NCBI RefSeq assembly: GCF_003369915.1
Contig: NC_046676.1
Location: 5,704,001 to 5,768,000, forward strand
Source: Drosophila miranda
Taxonomy: Eukaryota; Arthropoda; Insecta; Diptera; Drosophilidae
Length of the DNA: 64,000 bases
Reading direction: 5' to 3'
In this document: piece by piece, positions 51,947-63,941 of the stretch
Layout of the letters: every line of letters starts with the position of its first letter
Position numbering within the stretch: position 1 is the stretch's first letter
Notes under the pieces: generated by a model
Told to the model about the DNA's origin: nothing
The model's database searches: none
What the model saw: only the letters and a program-made list of their open reading frames with translations
Position numbers and translations under genes: made by a program

Positions 51947-54498
51947 ATGGATGATATGTTGGATATATTGGAGCCGCTGTCGCGGATGCAGCTGAAACTG
52001 GAGGAAATCCGGAAGGTATTTTTTCGGCTGCAATGGACATAGAACACGGCGATCAATATGGCGGCGCGCTTGTTTTTTTTGCAGGCTCACTTTAAAGAGC
52101 TGGAAGAACTATTCTACGGCGTCAAGACCAAAGATGCCAAGGCTGCGGACAATGCCCCGGCGCAGAGCGAAACCTCCGCGGTGACACCACAGCAGACCCA
52201 GAAGCGTCCCAAACGGCTGACCGCTCTGACTGACAACACAGATGATTCCCAAGGTGAGTTGTGCTGTGGGCTAAAAGAGACCAAGACTCACCTTGCACTC
52301 TCCCCAGATGCCCCCGATGTCACGGCAGAGTCCTCGGGCCGCCAAAGTGCGCGGTTGAGCAACTCCCAGCTTTTGGCCATTGCCGAGGTGGAGAACCTGA
52401 ACAGCATAGCCTCGTTAATGCCGCCGCTACCGGCACCGACTCTAGCCGACACCACCATGAGCTCGGGCCGGCCGCAGCGGGCTGCCAAATTGAAAACGGG
52501 AAAGCTGCTCAAGGAGCCCTCTCTCATCCGAAAGATGCGTCGCCCCAGCGAAATGGATTCGATCCGGGTGAAGGTGGAGAGCGAACAGCGCGTCTCGCAG
52601 GTCAACGGCAGGACGCACAACATAGCACCGGATCCCAAACCGTCAGTTGTGGAGGAGACACAGCCACAGGAGCCACCACCAACACTACCAATAGAGCCCA
52701 TCAAGAAGCCAGCCGAAGTCTTCGCCTCCAAGAATGTGTGCGTCAAAGTCAAGCGGGAGAAGTTTACCGGCGAGATGCCGCCGCCCCTACCGGCCACAGA
52801 TACCACATCCACAATTTTGGAGACGGATGCTACCAGGTCGGATGAGACTGCATTCAGCAATACTACAACGGCATCCGAGATGTCCAAGAAGGGGCGAAAG
52901 AAGAAGAAGGATGGCGCCTGCCATCGGCCCATCAAGGTGGAGCGATTTAGTGAAATTGATAAAAACTCGCCCGTCTCCTCGCGGACACGCAAAAACAGCA
53001 CCGAGTCGCGCAACCAGGAGCGCTCCATCTACAAAGACGCCCTCGAGGGGCCGCCCTTCGAAGAACAACAGCAGCAGGCTTCTGCTGGCGCCGCCATTAA
53101 TGAAACGAACACCTTGTCCAACGCCACAATGGTGCTGGGTCCGGCTCCCACCGATGAAAGCCCCAACATTGCACCGGCCGACGCCACCTTCGAAGTTATT
53201 ACTAGCAAGAAGGGGCCACCAAAGCCAGGGTCAGAGCCAAGGCGGGACAGTCTCCTGACAGAGGATGAGTCGCTGGACGACAGGGTACCAGTGGCGAAAT
53301 TTCTCTCGAATGTGAAGACCATGAAGCTGCCCGGCCGCACCCATGAGCTGTTTAAGTGAGTATGAGTAAAATCTGGAGACTATTTGAATTGGAGCATCAA
53401 TACTTCCCTTTTGACCTGCCCACAGTCCGCTCTTGCAGAGTCCAGTGAAGATGCGCGTGGAGGCCTTCGAAAATGCGGCCATTGCCCAGAGCAACTTACG
53501 CTCCCAGCGAGCCAAGGATACGGTAAGAGTGCAGTGCTCTCCCTCGTTTGTTCGGGAATTGATGATTGATGTTCCTTTTTCAGGGCACGAACACGAGCAA
53601 CACGCCCAAGATTGGCAAGTTGCAGCCACCGACTGTGGGGCGCTTTTATACGCCCACTCAGACCTCAAGTCTATTGCCCGTGAGCTCGGCCCAGCCCAAG
53701 AAGGGCCCCATGAGTGCCTCGAAGGCAACGACGCTGCTGAAGACTGCCACCGGGACCAACCTGAAGTCCACCAGTTCTGCATCCACCAAGAGCCTGTTAC
53801 GCGAGAACAGCGGCGAAGACTTCCGCAAGGGTCTGCACAGCCTGGCCGAGGAGCGCAAGAAGCTGCGTGAGCAGAAGCATCAGCAAGCCGCCCAGCAGCG
53901 AGAGGCAAAGGAGCGGGAGCGAACCGAACGCATTGCCAAGCAGACCGCGGAACGCGCCAAGAAACAGGAGGAACGAAAGAAGCTGGAGGAGCGCAAGCGG
54001 CTGGAGGTTGAGAAGCTGAATCGTAAGATGCGCCAGCACGAGGAGGCCGAGGCCCTCAGGAAAGCCAAGATCCGGGAGCTGGAGAATCAGAAGCTGGCAC
54101 AGTTGACCGGGGCCAAGAAGAAGATTCTGCCACCGCCGCCGAAGACAAAATACACATGGGACATGCTGCACGAGGATGACTCCACCGATGACGAGGGCAA
54201 GGTCACCCACAAGCGTCCGCCAGCACCCACCTGGAGTCGCAGTAAGTTAGCGTTTTCTTTATCCAGTGTCTGATCTAATCTAAAATTTTGTGACCCATTT
54301 TCAGGCCATGTACGCGGCGAAGCGATTGCCATGCAGAGCCACTGTCCCACCGATGTCATCGACAGCTTCTTCTCGGTGGCCCCCACCACTCCGGACCTGA
54401 AACTGATTTTCCCCAACATCGATCCCAGCCAGCTGAAGCGCAACTCCAGCGTGCTCTGGTCCACGCCCCCACGCTACTCGGAGCTCCCAAAATACTAG
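51947..54498 (+). CDS. Incenp: Incenp, inner centromere protein, intact six-exon gene
   Basis: INCENP is the scaffold of the chromosomal passenger complex: its N-terminus binds Survivin and Borealin, and its C-terminal IN-box binds and activates Aurora B. Exons, all with GT-AG borders: 51947-52015, 52085-52253, 52308-53355, 53426-53522, 53584-54241, 54305-54498. Introns are 54-70 bp. The joined frame is 744 residues with no stop, close to the melanogaster length. It has a short N-terminal helix (MLDILEPLSRMQLKLEEIRK), a disordered Ser/Thr/Pro-rich middle, a Lys/Glu/Arg-rich single helix or coiled coil (about 547-635), then the IN-box (TWDMLHEDDSTDDEG...RPPAPTWSR, about 652-690) and a conserved tail with RNSSVLWSTPP. 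Intron 2 (54 bp) is in frame and stop-free, so retention would add 18 residues. It looks functional. Confidence 0.92.
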
Positions 54499-54544
54499 TT
54501 ATACACAAACACGTATGTATATAAAATAATGCCCTGTTTTTTTT
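54499..54544 (+). other. Incenp 3' UTR start and T-run joint with LINE
   Basis: After the stop the transcript shares GTTATACACAAACACG with the inverted fragment at 36.2 kb, then CCCTG and a T-run where the LINE fragment begins. Any Incenp transcript from this unit would run into the antisense feo copy unless it terminates here. Confidence 0.55.
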
Positions 54545-55062
54545 TCTGTTTTGTTCTATGGAAATATAAATGAAGTTTAAATTAAATAAATGTATTTGCG
54601 AAAAGTAATGCAAGATACCGCACGATACCACTTCCATTCCACTTGATTCCCTCTGACACTAATACCCAACTGCTTAAGAACTATTAAAGCCGCCGGCGTG
54701 CTCAATTCAATTTGGGTTCGTTGGTATGGTCCGGCGATCCGCAATCGTCGGCTATGATACCTAGTAATGTACATTTGCCGAACGAGATTCTTTTCCTAGA
54801 TGACTGTTTTAGTATGGGCTTATCCCAAGTAAATAATGTTTTTAATAGGCTAAATAAGATTTTAGACTTAATTTTTGTTAGTTCGGATATAGATTGCCAT
54901 GTTACATGTTGCGAACTCCCCATCGCGGAATGTGACATGCATCATATGCCGTTGGAATTCTTAGTCAATTTCCATTTTTATTCGCCCTGGGCGGAACCAT
55001 ATTATGAATGCTTCTTTTCTAGTGTAAGCCTGAATGCTTGTGTGGTTCGGTTGTCCTTCTTG
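54545..55062 (+). mobile_element. Jockey-clade LINE, endonuclease fragment (copy L6)
   Basis: Same piece as 2976-3500 and 13503-14013; frame 54712-55074 is open to the feo insertion point (left repeat AAGATAATTTA at 55063-55073). It lies directly downstream of Incenp, so the LINE inserted into or next to the Incenp 3' UTR. Confidence 0.76.
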
Positions 55063-55073
55063 AAGATAATTTA
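55063..55073 (+). repeat. Left target-site duplication of feo segment (copy D)
   Basis: AAGATAATTTA. The partner on the right is lost in the deletion near 57320. Confidence 0.55.
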
Positions 55074-55218
55074 ATTTTTATTGGGCCAACATCGAAAATT
55101 AATGAAACAGAGATAAACAGATAAAGGTACATAAAATAAAATCAAACATAAAACGCAAATAAAAATTCCAAATTCCAAAAATATAGGTACATTTTAGTAT
55201 TAATTTCGATAGATAATC

Positions 55219-57259
55219 TCATCGTGGATTCGGCCACATGCGACTTTCACGTGGCGACGGGAGCTTCAATTGATTGCCAAATCGAGGCCTCTCCTCCTGA
55301 TTGACCGCCTGCTTTGACGGTGTGTTGGCGGCCGACGCCACCGAATTGTGGTTTACGAGGACATGGCGAATTCGTGGCACAGCCACGCGATTGCGCTGAT
55401 GCTGAGCCCCGCCGACGGGCAGCACTGAGGAGCGACTCGTGGGCACAAATTCGTCATAGGAGATCCCGGCTTCGCGGTCATTTTCAGTGGTCTCATCGGT
55501 CATATACTCGGAATCGCTGGGCGATCTTGTATCCGGCACCGCTGATTTTGTGCGTGGCTTCTTTTTCGAGCGTGTGCCAAGGCTGCGTCTGCCCAATCCC
55601 CCGCTGCGACGCAATGTGTTGTCCAGGACGCGGACCCGCCTTAGTGGCGACTTGGACGCCTTCAGCTGGCTGTTGGCCAGCCGATACCCCGAAGAGCTGG
55701 CGGCTGCTGATGGATTTAGTCGCTTGTGCAGATTCTCAGTGCTCTTGGTCATATTGGGAGTGATCAGCTGGATTGTTGGGGTCTTGCGCAACGACATTGT
55801 CGAGGTCGACATTGAGGACATGTTCTTCAAAGTTCGGGGCGTGCGAGGGGCCGTTGAACCGGCAGTCGGCGGTGGCATCATCAATTTGCTGCTGCTGCCC
55901 GTCCTCGTGGTGGGCGGGGCCTTCTTGCGAGCTCTGCTTGGCCTGCCGATAGTTCTCCCATTCGCCAGCCATCAGCTCCAGTATGTTCTCGCCATAAACC
56001 AGAAACGGGCCATGCGATTGCACCTCATAGGCGTGCACCAGTTCAGTGATCTGCTGCTCAATCTTGGGCAGCTTCGAGATGGCCTTGCGTTCCTTTTCCT
56101 CTTTAAGGAGCTGGCCGCCACGATTTTTGAAACGATTCGGCTCGTTGGCCTTTGCCTCTAGAGCCTGCATGCGGGACCAAAGTTCTGCACGGCTCTCGTA
56201 CAGATCGAAAATCTCCTTGTTGCACGTGTAGAAGCTCTTCAGATCATCCAGCTCCAGCTCGAGCAGCTCCAACAGGTCTTCGTTGTAATACTTATTGTAG
56301 TAGTTGAAGAAACGCTTGCGCTCCTGCTGGCTCTTGAGCGTTAGATCCCACCACTTGCTTATCTCGACGCGCAGCTGCTCGATGAACGTCTTGAGGTTCT
56401 GGCTGCGCCATGCCTGGCAGCGCTGCAGCTTCGAATGGACGATGTCAAAGGTGCGCTGCGTATTCTCGGTGCACTCGCGCACTCGTCGCATGGCGCTCTC
56501 GTCCGTCTCCTGGAGGCGATCCCACAGCACGTAGATCTTCTCGCGCATGTCATGGATTTTGGAGCGCAGCTCCTGGATCTGCTCGGCATAACTGTTGCGC
56601 ATCTGCCGCAGCCGCTCTAGTGTCTCTGGTGTTAGATTGTGGCTCAGATCGTTCAGTAGGCGATCCTCTGCATCGGTCTGGGGCATCAGCTCGAGCATCT
56701 TCATGTCATGCTTGATGGCCTTGCGCAGCTGGTCCAGCTCCGTCTGGCACACTGCGCGCTGAGAGCGCAGGTTGTCGAGATGGTCGCGAAAGCCGTCCAT
56801 CTCATCGGGCAGGGGCAGCGGGTCCGCCAGTAGAGGGAGCGGCAGTGCGCCCAGCTCTTCGCAGAGCTGCTCCTGCTGAAGCAGCAGCTCCCCGATCTCC
56901 GCCCGACGTTTCGAGAGCTCCTCGCGCAGATGCTCAATGCTTTTGTCCAGCTTCAGCTGCCATATGATCAGTGGCACATCGTCGGGCCTCTGACCAATGT
57001 CCACCGTCTCATGGAGGAGTCGGGTGAGGTCGCTGGCCTCGGCTCGGAGTGCGGCTATGTCATCCAGGATGGCCGCCTGCTTCTCCCGCGACTCGGTCAG
57101 CAGATCCGTATAGAAATTATCCGCGTGCGCCTTGAGTTTGTGCAGAAAGTCCTCGCATGTCTTCGGCTCGAACATGAGGGACCACATTGAATGGAGCTGC
57201 TCCACATGCTCGCCAGTCATCTCAAGGATCTCTCCCTTGATGGAGGTTGGGTCAACCAT
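55219..57259 (-). pseudogene. feo: feo pseudogene, copy D (inside the 12-kb unit)
   Basis: Full-length intronless feo with start ATG at 57259-57257 and the authentic stop at 55221-55219. Restoring nothing, it is broken only by the 5-bp deletion at 55929/55930, shared with copy B, after the spectrin core at about residue 443. The shifted frame ends at 55736 after a further 65 residues, so a truncated rod and spectrin protein of about 508 residues could be made. The basic C-terminal tail remains open in its original frame (55219-55884). Several missense changes (about 56271, 56305, 56410-56447) are unique to this copy, consistent with relaxed constraint. Confidence 0.87.
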
Positions 57260-57319
57260 AGCCAATAGGAATGGGTCTTGTATTCGCGAATGGAAGGAAT
57301 TTATGTGATGTGTGCAGGA

Positions 57320-59533
57320 TTTAGGACGAGAAATGTGTTTACTAAAGCAGAATGCCACCGCACAGACTCGAATGACGCCAGACAAAATTTCGGTAAATTC
57401 AAAATGATGCTATTAGGGATAATATGTTAAATGTTAATTGGGCTTCTGTTCTCTCGCATCCTAGTGTAGACACGTCCTATAATGTTTTCCTGCATACGGT
57501 CCGTCGTATTATTGGTAACAATGCTTCCTAAAGGGTGCATGGCTCCTATAGACTGCCGTGGTATACGAAGGGTCTTATGAAATATAAGAATCTTCGTAAT
57601 AAGTACTTTAAACGATTTAGTAAGACCCGGGACCCTGTAGATTGGGCAAGGTAAGTGCAACATAAGAGGGAGTTTGCTTTTTTAGGCAAATTTTTGTATA
57701 ACCAATATATTGCCGACGTTGAGAGGGAACTTTAAGTCAATCCCAGGTCTTTTTGGCATTTTATAAAGTCCAAAAGGTCAACGAGCTCTCTTCCTTCCGT
57801 TATGAACCTGGGCAGCTTGAGCGCTAATACGGATAATGGTATAGCAAACCTTTTTTCTTCTTTCTTTAGCTCAAATTTTGAGCCATACGCAGCTTGGCAC
57901 AGTTTCGATGTCTTAAACTCTATACCCTCGGTGGTCAATATTGGTACACTCGATGTATCGGAGGAGGACATTTTGGTGGCAATTGATGAATTCGATAATT
58001 CTAATAAACCCGACTGTGATGGCATTTCTGTCTTCCTGCTTCGCAACTGTGTTGTAGCGTTCTGTGAACCTCTCAAAATTCTATTCACAAATTCGCTGTT
58101 AACGGGTCAGTTTATTGGTAAGTGGAAAGCTGCCACGATTACGCCAATTTTTAAGAGAGGTACCAAAAATCTCATTTCCAATTATAGACCAATTGCCAAA
58201 CTCAGCAATGTTTCAAAACTTCTAGAGCGAATCATTGCCAGAAAAATCACCTTCCTCATGAAATCCTACATTAGCCCAAATCAGCATGGTTTTATGCCGG
58301 GTAGATCAACAACCACTAATCTCATTGCTTTCAGTAATTTCTGCACTCGTGTCTTTGAAATGCACTCTCAAGTCGACGTTGTGTATACTGACTTTGCTAA
58401 AGCCTTTGACAAAGTCTCCCACTGGGCTTTAATAGCCAAGCTGCATCGGTTGGGGATTCATTCCTGCCTGCTCAGTTGGTTTAGGTCGTATCTTGAGCGG
58501 CGAGAGTATGTCGTATTGATAAATGGAAAGCCTTCGGCCCCATTCTTGGCTACTTCCGGCCTTCCACAGGGAAGTGAACTTGGTCCACTTCTGTTCTTAA
58601 TTTTTATTAACGACATATGTCTCAGCATTCAAGCTTCTGAGCATCTGCTTTATGCTGATGATCTTAAAATCTTCCGATCTGTCAAAACCTTAGGCGATAG
58701 TATTCTTCTGCAGCGCGACCTGGATAGAGTTGCTCGTTGGTGCAGACTTAATTCGCTCCCACTCAACATTAGTAAATGTTACTTTGTTTCTTTTAGCAAG
58801 CGTGTCTTTAATGTGCTGGCCTCATATTCAATAGATGGCCATCCTCTCTTAAAGCAGACGGAGATACTTGACCTCGGGGTCTTATTTGACTCTAGATTTC
58901 TGTTTGCAGGGCATATGAATTTAATATTGCCAAAAGCCTATGCAATGTTCGGCTTTGTTAAGCGCAATTCATCCCAATTCAAGGACCCATATACAAGGCT
59001 CAGTCTGTACGCATTCCTTGTGCGCTCGCTCCTTGAGTACGCTTCCATGGTCTGGAATCCCACCGGGGTCGTCCAAATTTCGCGCATCGAACGACTCCAA
59101 AGAAAGTTTCTGAAATTTGCACTCCAGCCTCTGCCATTTTCCATTCCGATGCCGTCCTATGAGTGCAGATGTCGCCTCGTGCATCTCTCCTCTCTCGAGG
59201 ATCGTAGGACCATTGACCTTTTAGTGGGTAATATCGATTGCCCTGACCTACTTAGTAGGATTAGCTTCACTACGCCCGCCAGGAGCCTTAGGACCCATGC
59301 ACCCTTTGCAGTTGATCTCCACCGGACCAATTATGGCTTTCATGAGCCCATCAGTAGGGCGCTTCGGCAGCACAATGCGCTGCCAGCTGGAATGCGCTTT
59401 GACTTTTGCCTGGGGAAGGGAGCCGTCAGACGGTTGCTTGTGGATTTCTTCCTGCTACATAATTAATTTACTAATGTTATTTTTTTTATTTGTTAATATA
59501 GAAATAAGTTAGCCTAGCCAGTTAAGGATTTTT
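57320..59533 (+). mobile_element. Jockey-clade LINE, linker, RT and 3' end (copy L6)
   Basis: A deletion has joined feo 5' flank (GTGTGCAGGAT) to LINE sequence (TTTAGGACGAG), removing about 200 bp and the right target repeat. The linker frame carries two additional stops here (TAA near 57528, and AGGTAAGTG near 57651) besides the shared TAA at 57733. The RT frame 57802-59466 is still open, with YTDFAKAFDKVS and YADD; Ala is replaced by Glu in GSELGPLL. The 3' tail is deleted at the joint with block B. Confidence 0.88.
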
Positions 59534-60164
59534 TGTGATAAAACAATAAACTGAAAAATTTCGTTGTGATAGCCTTAAACAGATACTGACTAGATTCTGC
59601 ATTCATTGGCGACTTAGATGACAAATATTTCTTCAATTCTATAATATCCTTTTCCCCAGTGTATGCAGAATGTTGCCCATTCCGTTCCATGTTATGTAAT
59701 GGTTATGATTGGAACTGCAATGTTCTGCGAAAATTAGCCCTACCATCCCGGCTGAGCCACTTTAATAGCCGAAAGCTGAAGACATTCGGACAGTCGCTAA
59801 AAGTGAAATACAATTACAAAAAAAACCGCAATTATTGGGCAATATCAACAAGACACATCCGGACATGCTTGTCGCAGCCGTTTTCTGTCCATCAAAATAC
59901 TTGGCAGGGTACTCGCCATGTTTGGTCAGTTTAACGTACCCGGACTTGTACTAAATTTTGTATTGATAAGTAACTTTTAATATGTATTTGATATAGACCA
60001 AATGTTAGTCGGGTACCCATTTCCACAGCTTCAAATAAGTCGTACGGAAAAATATGGAAACGGGTTTGGTAACTGAATCGGGTTGGAAACGGAAACGGCC
60101 AATAATCAAATCGTCAAAAATGTGTTTCAATGTTATTATCCTCAAATTCGATGCTCCGCATTTT
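59534..60164 (-). other. Block B, copy 3
   Basis: Matches 8209-8837 with few changes, including the minus-strand MERNG frame (Asn to Thr/Tyr-type changes nearby) and the GTACCCGGACT...AGTCGGGTACCC pair. It ends at CCGCATTTT, where an ISY begins. Confidence 0.45.
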
Positions 60165-61265
60165 TATACCCGATACTCAAAATGAGTATTGGGGTATATT
60201 AGATTTGTGGTAAAAGTGGATGTGTGTAACGTCCAGAAGGAATCGTTTCCGACCCCATAAAGTATATATATTCTTGATCAGCATCAATAGCCGAGTCGAT
60301 TGAGCCCTGTCTGTCTGTCCGTCTGTCCGTCCGGCCGTCCGTCCCCCTTCAGCGCCTAATGCTCAAAGACTATAGGAGCTAGAGCAACGATGGTTTGGAT
60401 CCAGACTTCTGTGATATGTCACTGCTACAAGAATATTTCAAAACATCGCCCCGCCCACTTCCGCCCCCACAAAGGACGAAAATCTGTGGCATCCACATTT
60501 TTAAAGATACGATAAAACCAAAAACGCAGAATCGTAGAGGACGACTATATGTTCTAGAGTGTAAGATCTCAACCAGATCGTATAATTATTATAGCCAGAA
60601 TCAAGAAAACAATTTCATTCTTTCTCGCTCTGTCTCTCTCTAACACACAGGTTTCATGGTCGGCTTTGCCAATTGCAAAATATGAGTTCAAGGATCTCAG
60701 AACCTATAAGAGCCAGAGCAACCAAATTTGGTATCCACACTCCTGTGATATCGGACCTTGACCGTTTCGTGTCCAAATTTCGCCACACCCCCTTCCGCCC
60801 CCGCAAAGGACGAAAATCTGGGGCATCCACAAATCTCAGAGACTATTAGGGCTAGAGTAACCAAATTTGGTATCCGCACTTCTGTTAGATCTCACTATAA
60901 AACGTATATCTCAGAATTTCGCCCCACCCTTTTCCGCCCCCACAAAGGACGAAAATCTGTTGCATCCACAATATTGCACATTCGAGAAAACTAAAAGCGC
61001 AGAATCAGAGATAATGACCATATCTATCAGATTGCTGAATCTGGATCAGATCCGATTCTTTTTATAGCCAAAAGGAACAAATCAATTTGCACTGGCTACG
61101 CAGCCCCCGACGTCACGCTCAGACTGATTTTCTGTCTCTCTCGCACGCACTCCTTGTCGTGTCGTTTAATATTAGCGGCGTCTGCCGGAGGAGAGCCATA
61201 CTGACTTAGTATCGGGTATAACTGTAGAGTTGCGGTCTCCGCAGCAACTCACAACGTTCCCCTCG
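60165..61265 (+). mobile_element. ISY/DINE-1 element (h), full length
   Basis: TATACCCGATAC to CCCCTCG, about 1.1 kb, with AACACACAGGTTTCATGG in the middle like g2 and i. It joins block B to the internal part of block E, replacing about 230 bp of native sequence (8838-9072 equivalent). Confidence 0.87.
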
Positions 61266-62399
61266 TTTTTTCTTATCCCGCGCCGCAGGACGGCCACTCG
61301 TGGGCCACCTCTCCTTGGGCTCTCCAGGAAAGAGATCAAGTACCTCCCTCATGCCTCCTGCAATCTGTGAACGGGAGATCGAATTCCAATGTGTTGTAAT
61401 AAGTTCGTACTCCGTCGCAGATCAGCCTTTTGTGTGGGTCTCTCACCGGCATTCGAGTCTTGCTAAATTGTTTGCACACACGTTTGGTCCGGGGGAAGAC
61501 AGCAATATTTTCAGCAGGGGGGAAGCCCTGCCGTGTGCCGTTCCGAGTCGTGCCCCAGTTTTTGGAGAGGCGACGTCGGTGCTACCGTGAGTGCCTGCTG
61601 GTCTTGCAGTTGCAATTGCTGGGGCGTCTGCTGTTGGTTCCTGCTTCTGCTTCCTCCAGAGCGTCCTCCCAGGATATCGTTGATGGAATGCTTTGTGTTC
61701 ATCTGCTGCTGCTGGTGGTGGCTCCCACATGGGATGTGTGGTGGCAGACCAGGCCACCAGGGCACTCCATCGACGGGATAGAGGGGATGCTGGCCAGGGA
61801 CCTGCGGCCAGGTAAGGGCTGTCCAGGCGTGAAGGGGCGGCGGCGTCCAGGTGTTGGAGCTGCTGCGGCAGACCGGAAGTCAACAAGTTCAACACAGACT
61901 AAAGAAGATTCTCGAACAAAAGGTTCGTTTCTTTTATTAACTTCAACTTTATGCGAATGAGCCGTTCGTTTTAATCCTCGACGAGCTGCATGTTTGTTAG
62001 GAAAGGGAATGCTGCCAATGCCCTGTGCTGTGGGACAGCATTGACCCGCGCAAAAATTTGGCGAAGGAGTACACTGAAACTTAGGATGGATTTGGGGCCA
62101 CTGCTGATCTATGGCAACAACAGAGATTTAAACATAAGCTTGATTCATATTTATTTCGAAGGATGATATGATGCGATGCGAGTGCAGAAAGTCCACGCCG
62201 GTTAGGAGCTCACGCGAGAGACGCTACCATGATCGGGATCCAACACAATAGCTAGATAATGCTCATGGCAGAAAGTGGGACATGTGGACGCGGTAAGGGA
62301 ACCGTTTTCCCAGATTCGTAGATCTGGTAGATACGGTTATTCTCAATAATTCTGCGCTTTTAGTTTTCTCGTATCATTTAACTAGATACTGGATACAAA
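61266..62399 (-). pseudogene. Block E, copy 3 (left-truncated)
   Basis: Begins at the position equivalent to 9073 and otherwise matches copies 1 and 2, including the minus-strand HSINDILGG frame (61511-61765). It ends at ACAAAATTATTATAGCC, where an ISY fragment starts. Confidence 0.45.
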
Positions 62400-63087
62400 A
62401 TTATTATAGCCAGAATCAAGAAAACAATTTCATTTTTTCTCGCTCTGTCTCTCTTTAACACACAGGTTTCATGGTCGGTTTTGCCAATTGCAAAATATGA
62501 GTTCAGGGATCTCAGAACCTATAAAAGCCAGAGCAACCAAATTTAGTATCCACACTCCTGTGATATCGGACCTTGACCGTTTCGTTTCAAAATTTCGCCA
62601 CACCCCCTTCCGCCCCCGCAAAGGACGAAAATCTGTGGCATCCACAAATCTCAGAGACTATTAAGGCTAGAGTAACCAAATTTGGTACACACACTCCTTT
62701 AAGATGTCACTATAAAACGTATATCTCAAAATTTCGCCCCACCCCCTTCCGCCCACACAAAGGACGAAAATCTGTTGCATCCACAATATTGCAGATTTGA
62801 GAAAACTAAAAACGCAGAATCATAGATAATCATAGATCATAGATCTATCAGATTGCTGAATCTGGATCAGATCAGATCATTATTATAGCCAAAAGGAACA
62901 AATCAATTTGCAGTGGCTAAGCAGCGCCCGACGTCACGCTCAGACTGATTTTCTGTCTCTCTCGCACGCACTCTTTGTCGTGTCGTTCAATATTAGCGGC
63001 GTCTGCCAGAGGAGAGCCATACTGACTAAGTATCGGGTATAAATGTAGAGTTGCGGTGTCCGCAGCAACTCACAACGTTCTCCCTCG
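62400..63087 (+). mobile_element. ISY/DINE-1 fragment (i), 3' two-thirds
   Basis: Duplicate of 50404-51091. Its left end is a joint with block E inside the ISY, at TTATTATAGCCAGAATC; the 3' terminus is intact. Confidence 0.83.
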
Positions 63088-63941
63088 TTTAGTTTTAGGA
63101 AAGATGGCATGGATCTACAAGAAGGATTTACAATCAGTAACTTTTCCGCCATTTACCTCAAATCGATCAACTGTTTAAATAGAGGGACCCAAGTGGGCTA
63201 AGTTCGATTATTCATCGGTATATATTTTGGTATATTTCTGAGGGTCAGACCGTATATTTGATCACTTAGTCCGAGGTCACACAAATTCTCTTGCCCCCGT
63301 TGACCGATTTTGCTTAAACCGTATTTTGTAAGCAATGCAATAAAGATAAAAACTGAAATTTAAACGGTCTTGTAGGAAATTGATCAAGTAATTGGATAAC
63401 AATACGAGTATTCGACGAGTTTATATCAGAAGTCAGACGTATATTTCGGTATATTTTTGTGGGTCGGACGGTATATTTGAGCGATAGATCCGCGGTCACA
63501 TTGCAGACGCGCGTCGCCAGGTTAACCGTCTACGGGATGTTTAATACTTTTCGGTATTTTTTCGGTCAAAATTGAACCGACGGAATATTTACGGTATATC
63601 GGTATATAATGGTATATTTTGTCAATTTAATCAATCTATTAGTTTTTCTGTTTCTCGTTTGATATTAGCGGCGCCTGCCGTTCAACTTTATATAGCAATC
63701 CAATATTGCACGGAATATGAAAAACGTGGAATATGTATAATAGAGCTTGAACTCGTCAAAATATTTTTGGTATATTTTTAAAATTAAACGGTATATATTG
63801 GTATATTTCTGAGGGTCGGACGGTATATTTGAGGGATAAGTCCGCGGTCACACTGCAGACGCGCGTCGCATTGCCGCCATTTAAAAAAAACGAGAAAAAA
63901 AGGAATTTGTTTAAATTTGTGTAGATTCTCATTTGTGCTAA
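63088..63941 (+). promoter_or_regulatory. Incenp copy 2 upstream region
   Basis: Duplicate of 51092-51946 with the same three promoter modules and the Motif 1 site CGGTCACACTG at 63845-63855. Few substitutions are visible, none in Motif 1. Confidence 0.65.

Larger units (their letters stand above)
50402..62397 (+). repeat. 12-kb tandem amplicon, complete unit
   Basis: Positions 50402, 50577, 50944, 51318 and 51947 recur at 62398, 62573, 62940, 63314 and 63942, a constant offset of about 11,996 bp. The unit contains ISY, the Incenp promoter and gene, LINE with antisense feo, block B, ISY and block E. The second unit is cut by the window end. Differences between the two units over the visible 1.6 kb are few. 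Both unit joints fall in ISY sequence, suggesting unequal exchange between ISYs. Confidence 0.85.

Noticed and set aside
52288..53908. Long minus-strand ORFs (52288-53028, 53231-53908) opposite Incenp
   Set aside because: They have Ser/Arg/Cys-rich composition typical of the complement of GC-rich coding DNA, whereas the plus strand has splice sites, domains and a known product.
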